20,138 nucleotides of DNA from Phosphoribacter sp035448065. GTDB taxonomy: Bacteria; Actinomycetota; Actinomycetes; Actinomycetales; Dermatophilaceae. A model generated the notes under the pieces. That model had not been told where the DNA came from. It made no database searches and saw only the letters and a program-made list of their open reading frames with translations. The translations under genes and the position numbers were made by a program. The stretch is from positions 1 to 20,138 of the forward strand of contig DAOTIG010000055.1 of NCBI GenBank assembly GCA_035448065.1. The letters are read 5' to 3'. Shown here one piece after another: positions 1 through 5,451 of this stretch; the first letter of the stretch is position 1, and each line of letters starts with the position of its first letter.

Positions 1-36
1 GCGATGGACCGGCTGGAGCGCTACCTGCCGGGCTGA
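1..36 (+). CDS. C-terminal end of an upstream ORF (partial)
   Basis: Frame 1 is open from the window edge and reads AMDRLERYLPG before a TGA stop. Only about 11 residues are visible, so no family can be assigned. It is listed because the next gene starts about 120 bp downstream and a gene is expected to run in from the left. It could be a chance open frame. Confidence 0.35.
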   Translation, partial: AMDRLERYLPG

Positions 37-158
37 GCGAGGGCGCGTCCGCGCTGTCGGGCTGGGTGGCAGCCGGTCGCGGCGTGTCGTGCTGGCGGGC
101 CCTCGGCGGCGCCGGAACAATGGCGGTGCCATCCCCCTGATCGACGAGCGAGGTCCGT

Positions 159-1256
159 GTGTCCGCTGCCGCCCCGGAGCGGTCCAGGGCTTTCGGCCCA
201 GGCACTCCTCGCCGTGGAGTGGTGGCCCGGCTGCTGCGGCGGCGTGGCCGGCGCGCGGTCCGGCTCGTGCTCGGCCTCCTGGCGCTCGCCGCGGTCGGCC
301 TCGTCGCAGGCGCGCCGACGGCCACTGCCGCCTCGCCCGATCGGGCGGCCCGGATCGACGTTCCTGCTTCCGGTGCTCGTGGACCGGCTGCTGTGGCGCG
401 GGTGGTCTCGGGGAGCCGGTCCCGGGGATCCGGCGCGGCCGCGGCGCGCGGGACGACGGCCGGTCCGGTCGCCGCACCCGGCAACGCGCGCGTGTCGGTG
501 GTCGCCCCGGTCCAGGCGGCTGGCGCTGGCCAGGTGACGGCCCCGAGTCAGCTGGCCGCTCCGGCCCAGATGGACCCGCCGCCGGTCGCCGCCCCGGCGG
601 TCGCCGCTCCGGCGGTCGGCCAGCCAGTCGCTGCCCCGGCAGGTGCCCCGGCAGCCGGACCGGACTGCCAGGTGCTCCGGTGCGTTGCACTGACCTTCGA
701 CGACGGACCGGAGCCGGGAACCACCGGGCGGTTGCTCGACTACCTCGCCCAGGCACGGGTGCCGGCGACCTTCTTCGTCGTCGGTTCCAAGGTGCCGGGA
801 CATCCCGACCTGGTGGCCCGGATGGCCGCCGACGGGCATGAGATCGGCAACCACACGTGGACGCACGCCTTCCTGCCGAAGACCTCGACGCCGGACGCCC
901 TCGAGCAGGTCGCCCGCACCCAGGAGGCCGTCACCCGCGTGACCGGCCGGGCGCCGACCCTGCTCCGGCCACCGTTCGGGGCCTTCACCAGCCGGGATCT
1001 GCAGCTCGGCCTGCCGGTGGTCATCTGGGATGTCGACCCGGTCGACTGGAAGACCCGTAACACCGAGCAGGTCGTCGGTGCCGTTCTCGCGCAGACCCGC
1101 TCGGGCTCGATCGTGCTCATGCACGACACCCTGCCGACGACCGTTGCCGCGGTGCCGGCGATCGTCGCGAGTCTGCGCGCCCGGGGCTACACGCTCGTCA
1201 CGGTGTCCCAGCTGCTCGGCGCTCCGCAGCCCGGGCGGGTCTACGCCCGTCGATAG
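159..1256 (+). CDS. Secreted polysaccharide deacetylase (NodB/CE4 domain)
   Basis: Predicted exported zinc-dependent deacetylase acting on N-acetylated cell-wall or extracellular glycans (365 aa). The GTG start has a purine-rich GCGAGG about 5 nt upstream. An arginine-rich N-terminus followed by a hydrophobic stretch (about residues 36-55) looks like a signal peptide or anchor. An Ala/Pro-rich linker covers about residues 60-168. The C-terminal NodB domain has all five CE4 motifs: TFDDGP (D181, D182), NHTWTH (H232, H236), RPPFG (R270), DVDPVDW (D291, D293) and LMHD (H322, D323). The expected metal triad is D182-H232-H236, so the enzyme looks intact. Peptidoglycan or another GlcNAc polymer is the likely target; the substrate cannot be read from sequence. 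Its last 88 bp are duplicated 244 bp downstream. Confidence 0.9.
   Translation: MSAAAPERSRAFGPGTPRRGVVARLLRRRGRRAVRLVLGLLALAAVGLVAGAPTATAASPDRAARIDVPASGARGPAAVARVVSGSRSRGSGAAAARGTTAGPVAAPGNARVSVVAPVQAAGAGQVTAPSQLAAPAQMDPPPVAAPAVAAPAVGQPVAAPAGAPAAGPDCQVLRCVALTFDDGPEPGTTGRLLDYLAQARVPATFFVVGSKVPGHPDLVARMAADGHEIGNHTWTHAFLPKTSTPDALEQVARTQEAVTRVTGRAPTLLRPPFGAFTSRDLQLGLPVVIWDVDPVDWKTRNTEQVVGAVLAQTRSGSIVLMHDTLPTTVAAVPAIVASLRARGYTLVTVSQLLGAPQPGRVYARR
1169..1256 (+). repeat. 88-bp direct repeat, copy A (3' end of the deacetylase gene)
   Basis: Bases 1169-1256 match 1413-1500 at a constant offset of 244 bp, with four mismatches by hand alignment. This copy is the functional C-terminus of the deacetylase (SLRARGYTLVTVSQLLGAP then PGRVYARR and stop). 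Confidence 0.9.
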
Positions 1257-1412
1257 GCCGGGCTGCTCGACCACCGGGACGCCCTCCAGCCCACCCAGGG
1301 CCTCTACCCCACCGAGTGGAGGTATTCGCCAGGGTTCTGGACGCCGTGTACGACCTCCACCGCGGGAGGGGGCCGCGCGCGTCGGCCTGTCCACGGCCTC
1401 GGTACATCCCGT

Positions 1413-1500
1413 GAGTCTGCGCGCCCGGGGCTACACGCTCGTCACGGTGTCCCAGCTGCTCGGCGCTCCCCCGCCCGGGCGGGTCTACGCCCGACGCTAG
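1413..1500 (+). pseudogene. 88-bp direct repeat, copy B: remnant of a deacetylase 3' end
   Basis: This copy keeps the reading frame and stop codon of the deacetylase C-terminus (SLRARGYTLVTVSQLLGAP, PGRVYARR, stop), but no catalytic motif precedes it. A GTG at 1411 would give only a 29-residue peptide. Conservation up to the TAG, with GGGCTGCT shared just beyond it, suggests a remnant of a tandem gene copy or a template-switch duplication. The 156 bp between the copies (1257-1412) show no deacetylase motif; one frame reads VEVFARVLDAVYDLHR, which looks coding-like but was not identified. Confidence 0.65.
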
Positions 1501-1608
1501 GGGCTGCTTCGGCAGATGATGGTCCACTCGGCGTGGGATGGTCCGCTCGGCGTGGGATGGTCCGCTCGGCAGATGTTGGTCCACTCGGCGTGGGATGGTC
1601 CGCTCGGC
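1495..1608 (-). repeat. Six-unit 19-bp tandem array behind the DUF998 gene
   Basis: Read on the minus strand, units begin exactly every 19 bp at 1608, 1589, 1570, 1551, 1532 and 1513. The core is GCCGAGYGGACCATCC plus a 3-nt tail. The last unit is degenerate (GCCGAAGCAGC), and units 2 and 5 end in ACATCT or ATCATCT. The first unit begins 10 bp after the DUF998 stop codon and reads in that gene's direction. The same unit recurs at 15023-15098. A 19-bp period is not a multiple of three, so a protein-repeat origin is unlikely. Confidence 0.9.
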
Positions 1609-1618
1609 GGGTTTGCGC

Positions 1619-2296
1619 TCAGAGGTGGGGGAGGGGGTCCGGGGGCGGGTCGACGAAGCGGGTCGCCACCCCGGGGTCTCGGACCGCGGTCCACACCGTG
1701 ACGATGACCGGCCACAGCACGACCCAGCCGTAGACGGCCAGCTCGCGGATGCCGTCGGTCGTGGCTCGCAGGATGATCCCCCACAGTGCGATCTGCATGG
1801 CGACGAAGGTCAGCACGCTGACGATCACCCCCACCCGCCGGCGCAGCGGCCAGACCACGGTGCCGGCGCGAGCGCCGAAGGCCGGCCATAGAGCCAGCAG
1901 CACGAAGGCGATCTCGGAGCTGAAGGTGTGCCGCAGCGTGTAGGTCGCCGACTCGGCCGGCGCTGAGGCGAGCAGCCACAGGCCCAGCCCGCCGAAGGCC
2001 AGGGTCCACCGGCCCGCCGGGTCGGCCGGCTCCAGCCCCAGGGCCGTGACGATGAGCAGCGCCCCGACGACGAGGAGCCCGATGCCGAGCGCGTTGCGCC
2101 CCGGGGTGCCCGATGCCCCCAGGTCGCTGACGCTGGTGCGCACGACGTCGAAGCCAGGGGTGCGCGAGGCGGCATACAGGTATGCCGCGGCGAAGGCGAC
2201 GAGCGCGGCGACACTGGTCGCCACCGCCCACCACGGCGTGCGCGGCAGGACCGTGTCGACCGGCTCGCGCGGGGTGGTGAGCGGCGTCTCGGGCAT
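1619..2296 (-). CDS. DUF998-family integral membrane protein
   Basis: Predicted 225-aa polytopic membrane protein. Six hydrophobic segments lie at about residues 23-43, 68-88, 97-114, 126-147, 153-175 and 184-205. The SVSDLGAS motif (55-62) after the first helix and the RHTFSSEIAF segment (122-131) are typical of DUF998 (PF06197). The family has no established biochemical activity. The ATG at 2296 is chosen because a TAGGCT -10 box lies 7 nt upstream and the protein starts naturally at MPETPL; a much longer open frame extends antisense through the next gene and is rejected. The gene diverges from the FAD-dehydrogenase gene with only 12 bp between the start codons. A Pro-rich tail ends the protein, just before the 19-bp repeat array. 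Confidence 0.8.
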   Translation of the reverse strand: MPETPLTTPREPVDTVLPRTPWWAVATSVAALVAFAAAYLYAASRTPGFDVVRTSVSDLGASGTPGRNALGIGLLVVGALLIVTALGLEPADPAGRWTLAFGGLGLWLLASAPAESATYTLRHTFSSEIAFVLLALWPAFGARAGTVVWPLRRRVGVIVSVLTFVAMQIALWGIILRATTDGIRELAVYGWVVLWPVIVTVWTAVRDPGVATRFVDPPPDPLPHL

Positions 2297-2313
2297 AGCA
2301 TCGAGCCTATGCC
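2292..2313. promoter_or_regulatory. Overlapping divergent leaderless promoters (DUF998 / FAD dehydrogenase)
   Basis: Plus strand: TAGCAT (2296-2301), 7 nt, ATG at 2309. Minus strand: TAGGCT (2309-2304), 7 nt, ATG at 2296. The first T of each -10 box pairs with the A of the opposite start codon. The region is a dyad, GGCATAG (2292-2298) and CTATGCC (2307-2313) around an 8-bp centre. Neither side has room for a ribosome-binding site. In actinobacteria TANNNT at this distance from the start codon is typical of leaderless transcripts. No convincing -35 box is seen on either side. Confidence 0.65.
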
Positions 2314-3994
2314 TGACACCGACGTCATCGTCATCGGGGCGGGCCTGGCCGGGCTGGTCGCCGCGACCGAGGCCACCGCGGCCGGCAAGCGGGTGGTCGT
2401 CGTCGACCAGGAGTCCCGCGAGAACCTCGGCGGGCAGGCGTACTGGTCCTTCGGCGGGCTCTTCCTCGTCGACTCGCCCGAGCAGCGTCGCCTCGGCATC
2501 CGCGACTCGCTCGAGCTGGCCTGGTCGGACTGGGAGGGCACGGCCGGCTTCGACCGGCTCGGCACCGGCGACGGCGGTGAACCTGGTGCCCCGGGCAGCG
2601 ACGTGCTGGCGCAACGGTGGGCGCGGGCCTACGTCGACTTCGCCGCCGGCGAGAAGCGGGCCTGGCTCACCGAGCAGGGGCTGCGGCTCTTCCCGGTCGT
2701 CGGCTGGGCCGAGCGCGGCGACGGCACCGCCCAGGGCCACGGCAACTCGGTGCCGCGCTTCCACATCACGTGGGGCACCGGGCCGGGGCTGCTCGAGCCC
2801 TTCGTCCGCAAGGCCAAGGAGGCCGAGGCAGCCGGCCGGCTGCGCTATGCCTTCCGACACCGAGTCGACGACCTCGTGCTCACCGGCGGCCGGGTCACCG
2901 GCATCCGCGGCACCCGGCTGGCGCCGACCCACCTGCCGCGGGGCGTCGCGACGAGCCGCGACCCGCTCGGCGAGTTCGAGCTCGAGGGCGGCGCGGTCGT
3001 CGTCGCGAGCGGCGGCATCGGCGGCAACCACGACCTCGTCCGGGCAGCCTGGCCCGCCCGGCTCGGGTCGCCACCGGCGCGGCTGGTCACCGGCGTCCCG
3101 GCCTACGTCGACGGGCGGATGCTGCGGATCACCGAGCGGGCCGGCGGCACCGTCGTCAACCGCGACCGGATGTGGCACTACGTCGAGGGGCTGCACAACT
3201 GGGACCCGATCTGGCCCGGGCACGGCATCCGGGTGCTGCCCGGCCCGTCGGCCATGTGGCTCGACGGCTCCGGCACCCGGCTGCCCGCGCCCTTCTTCCC
3301 CGGCTTCGACACGCTCGGCACGCTGGCGCACCTGCGGCATACCGGCGTCGAGCACTCGTGGCTCGTCCTCAACGCGCGGATCGCCGAGAAGGAGATCACC
3401 CTCTCGGGCTCCGAGCAGAACCTCGACCTCACCAACCGGTCGGTCGTGGACGTCCTCGGGCGGGCCCGGGGCGGCATCCCCGCGGCGGTGCAGGCCTTCC
3501 TCGACCGCGGCGTCGACTTCGTGGCCGCGCCGACGGTCGCCGAGCTCGTCGCGAAGATGACCGAGCTCACTCCCGAGGCCCCGCTCGACGCTGCTTACGT
3601 CGAGGAGCAGATCGCGGCGCGCGACCGGCAGGCGATCAACGACTTCGGCAAGGACGCCCAGCTCAACGCGATCCGCGCGGCGCGAGCCTATAAGGGAGAC
3701 AAGCTGATTCGCGCTGTCGCCCCGCACGCGCTGACCGATCCAGCGGCCGGTCCGCTCATCGCGATCCGGCTGACCGTGCTCACCCGCAAGACGCTCGGCG
3801 GGCTGCTCACCGACCTCGACGGCCGCGCGCTGCGCAGCGACCACACCGTGCTCCCCGGCCTGTATGCCGCGGGCGAGGCGGCCGGGTTCGGTGGCGGCGG
3901 GATGCACGGCTACCGCTCGCTCGAGGGCACCTTCCTCGGCGGCTGCCTGTTCAGCGGTCGGGTCGCCGGGCGCGCCGCGGCCGACGCGGTCTGA
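2309..3994 (+). CDS. FAD-binding dehydrogenase (fumarate reductase / ketosteroid-dehydrogenase-like)
   Basis: Predicted flavoprotein oxidoreductase of 561 aa, a common actinobacterial type similar to what is annotated in mycobacteria only as FAD-binding dehydrogenase. The N-terminal Rossmann motif VIVIGAGLAGLVAATEA holds GAGLAG at residues 10-15, with the ribose-binding acid D33 in VVVVDQE. LGGQAYWSFGG follows at about 40-50. The C-terminal FAD segment reads VLPGLYAAGEAAGFGGGG then MHGYRSLEGTFLGGCLFSG, closing the flavin site. No signal peptide or haem motif is seen, so it is probably cytoplasmic. The family's folds are shared by fumarate reductases and 3-ketosteroid dehydrogenases, but the substrate is unknown. 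The ATG at 2309 appears leaderless. The downstream phosphatase begins 31 bp after the stop and has its own promoter-like box. Confidence 0.85.
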   Translation: MPDTDVIVIGAGLAGLVAATEATAAGKRVVVVDQESRENLGGQAYWSFGGLFLVDSPEQRRLGIRDSLELAWSDWEGTAGFDRLGTGDGGEPGAPGSDVLAQRWARAYVDFAAGEKRAWLTEQGLRLFPVVGWAERGDGTAQGHGNSVPRFHITWGTGPGLLEPFVRKAKEAEAAGRLRYAFRHRVDDLVLTGGRVTGIRGTRLAPTHLPRGVATSRDPLGEFELEGGAVVVASGGIGGNHDLVRAAWPARLGSPPARLVTGVPAYVDGRMLRITERAGGTVVNRDRMWHYVEGLHNWDPIWPGHGIRVLPGPSAMWLDGSGTRLPAPFFPGFDTLGTLAHLRHTGVEHSWLVLNARIAEKEITLSGSEQNLDLTNRSVVDVLGRARGGIPAAVQAFLDRGVDFVAAPTVAELVAKMTELTPEAPLDAAYVEEQIAARDRQAINDFGKDAQLNAIRAARAYKGDKLIRAVAPHALTDPAAGPLIAIRLTVLTRKTLGGLLTDLDGRALRSDHTVLPGLYAAGEAAGFGGGGMHGYRSLEGTFLGGCLFSGRVAGRAAADAV

Positions 3995-4013
3995 GCGCGG
4001 CGGCCACGCGGCA

Positions 4014-4019
4014 TACCCT
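4014..4019 (+). promoter_or_regulatory. -10 box (TACCCT) of a leaderless promoter for the histidine phosphatase
   Basis: TACCCT lies 6 nt before the ATG at 4026, and there is no Shine-Dalgarno sequence in the interval. The box overlaps an octamer CGGCATAC at 4009-4016. Confidence 0.5.
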
Positions 4020-4025
4020 CGGCGC

Positions 4026-4709
4026 ATGGGAGTCGAGCACCGGCCGGAGCGGATCATCCTGGTCCGGCACGGCGAGAGCCAGGGCAACGTCGACGACACG
4101 ATCTACGAGACGGTCCCCGACCACGCTCTGCACCTCACGGCACGCGGGGTGGAGCAGGCCCGGGCGACCGGCGAGCGGGTGCGGGCGATCCTCGACGGCG
4201 GCAGCGTGCACGTCTACGCCTCGCCCTATGTCCGGGCCCGCGAGACCGTCGAGGCGATGGATCTCGGTATGCCGCTCGCGGCGGTTCGCTTTGAGCCTCG
4301 CCTGCGCGAGCAGGACTGGGCCAACTTCCAGGACCCGGCCTCGATCGCGGCGGAGAAGCGGCTGCGCAACGACTACGGGCACTTCTACTACCGCTTCACC
4401 CACGGCGAGTCCGGCTCGGACGTCTACGACCGGGTGTCGACCTTCCTCGAGTCGCTGTTCCGCAACTTCGAGAGTCCCGACGCGCCGCGCAACGTCGTCT
4501 TCGTGACCCACGGCTTGACGACGAGATTGTTCGCGATGCGCTGGTTCCATTGGAGCGTCGAGTACTTCGAGTCGCTCGAGAACCCCGCCAACGGCCAGGA
4601 CGTCGTCCTGCTGCGGCAGCCGGACTTCCGCTATCGGCTGCGCGAGCCGTTCCGGCAGTGGGACACGAGCTACCTCCCCACCGAGCGCGAGCGGGCCAGC
4701 TGGCTGTAG
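4026..4709 (+). CDS. Histidine phosphatase (phosphoglycerate-mutase superfamily)
   Basis: Predicted cytoplasmic phosphatase or mutase of 227 aa in the branch-1 histidine phosphatase superfamily. The catalytic signature LVRHGES places the phospho-acceptor His at 15. R70 follows in ASPYVRARET, E95 sits in RLREQDWANF, and the second His is H162 in VFVTHGLTTR. All four key active-site residues are therefore present. The tail, with FEPRLREQDWANFQ and QWDTSYLPTERERASWL, resembles a conserved actinobacterial phosphatase group of unknown substrate rather than glycolytic GpmA. The ATG at 4026 is preferred over an upstream in-frame start at 3864, which would overlap the dehydrogenase by 130 bp. It is convergent with bpa. 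Confidence 0.85.
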   Translation: MGVEHRPERIILVRHGESQGNVDDTIYETVPDHALHLTARGVEQARATGERVRAILDGGSVHVYASPYVRARETVEAMDLGMPLAAVRFEPRLREQDWANFQDPASIAAEKRLRNDYGHFYYRFTHGESGSDVYDRVSTFLESLFRNFESPDAPRNVVFVTHGLTTRLFAMRWFHWSVEYFESLENPANGQDVVLLRQPDFRYRLREPFRQWDTSYLPTERERASWL

Positions 4710-4720
4710 CCGAGGTGGGC

Positions 4721-4741
4721 AGGTCGGCTCTCGGGCGACCT
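4721..4741. terminator. Possible bidirectional terminator hairpin
   Basis: AGGTCG (4721-4726) and CGACCT (4736-4741) form a 6-bp stem with a 9-nt loop in the 38-bp gap between the convergent phosphatase and bpa genes. There is no U-tract, as is common in high-GC actinobacteria. The short stem makes this tentative. Confidence 0.35.
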
Positions 4742-4747
4742 ACGGGC

Positions 4748-5368
4748 TCAGAGGTATTGGCCGGTCGGTCCGGACTGACCCGAGGGCGCCTCACCCAGAC
4801 TGCCGGGACCACCCGGCATACCCGAATTGCCTTGTGCCGCAGGGTGACCCGGCGGGAGCGCGCGCCGCATGCCAGCGAGCTGCTGCTGGGCCGCCATCTG
4901 CTGCGCGACGAGCGCGGTCTGGATGCCGTGGAAGAGCCCTTCGAGCCAGCCGACGAGCTGCGCCTGGGCGATCCGCAGCTCGGCATCGGAGGGCGGGGTG
5001 CCGTCGTCCGCGAAGGGCAGCGCGATCCGCTCGAGCTCCTCGACGAGCTCGGGGGCCAGGCCATCCTCGAGCTCGTGGATCGAGCGGCGGTGGATCTCGG
5101 CGAGCCGGCGCCGGCCGCCGTCGTCGAGCGGGGCGCTGCGGACCTCCTCGAGGAGGTTCTTGAGCATCGAGCCGATCCGCATGACCTTGGCCGGCTGCTC
5201 GACGAGGTCGGCGGGGTTGCTCGGCTCGTCGGGGTGACCGTCGCCGTCGCGGTCCTTGGGCGGGCTGGCCACCCCCATGCCGTCCGGCGTGATGACGACG
5301 ACCCGCTCGTCGCCCGCGTCGGTGGCCTGCTCGGCGGTCGGCTGGGTGCGCTCCGGCTGCTCGCTCAT
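4748..5368 (-). CDS. bpa: Bacterial proteasome activator Bpa/PafE (DUF2587)
   Basis: ATP-independent ring-forming activator that opens the 20S proteasome gate and delivers unfolded proteins for degradation. The 206-aa product has an acidic, Pro-rich disordered N-terminus (about 1-55). The conserved helical core begins at VMRIGSMLKNLLEEV and continues through RRLAEIHRRSIHELEDGLAPELVEEL and LRIAQAQLVGWLEGLFHGIQTALVAQQMAA. A Gly/Pro-rich tail ends in GQYL, the C-terminal gate-opening tetrapeptide known from mycobacterial Rv3780. The ATG at 5368 (MSEQPE) has CAAGAT 7 nt upstream, fitting a leaderless start; an ATG at 5377 (MGRMSEQ) is an alternative. The gene lies 83 bp downstream of the FtsX-type permease on the same strand. 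No proteasome subunit or Pup genes are in the window. Confidence 0.93.
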   Translation of the reverse strand: MSEQPERTQPTAEQATDAGDERVVVITPDGMGVASPPKDRDGDGHPDEPSNPADLVEQPAKVMRIGSMLKNLLEEVRSAPLDDGGRRRLAEIHRRSIHELEDGLAPELVEELERIALPFADDGTPPSDAELRIAQAQLVGWLEGLFHGIQTALVAQQMAAQQQLAGMRRALPPGHPAAQGNSGMPGGPGSLGEAPSGQSGPTGQYL

Positions 5369-5375
5369 GCGCCCC

Positions 5376-5381
5376 ATCTTG
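5376..5381 (-). promoter_or_regulatory. -10-like box (CAAGAT) before bpa
   Basis: On the minus strand CAAGAT lies 7 nt before the ATG at 5368. It keeps the two key -10 positions (A at 2, T at 6) but not the first T. This would give bpa its own, probably leaderless, transcript apart from the upstream ABC operon. The match is weaker than at the other sites. Confidence 0.35.
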
Positions 5382-5451
5382 CCCCACCGCTCGGTCACCC
5401 GATCTGGTATGCCGCGCGCGCAGTGACCCCCCGGACGCCGCGGACCGGGAC

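Noticed and set aside
21..1394. 457-codon minus-strand frame opposite the deacetylase
   Set aside because: The plus strand encodes all five CE4 motifs; the antisense frame is a composition effect.
1495..1608. CRISPR array
   Set aside because: Units abut with no unique spacers, the period is 19 bp, and no cas genes are present.
3864..4025. Upstream start extending the first histidine phosphatase to 281 aa
   Set aside because: The extension overlaps the end of the FAD dehydrogenase by 130 bp, is Arg/Ala/Ser-rich, and starts before the TACCCT -10 box.
1619..4099. 826-codon open frame on the minus strand across the FAD dehydrogenase
   Set aside because: It is antisense to a gene with clear FAD motifs; only its last 225 codons (the DUF998 protein) look like a real protein. 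The rest is Arg/Pro/Gly-rich and typical of a high-GC shadow frame.
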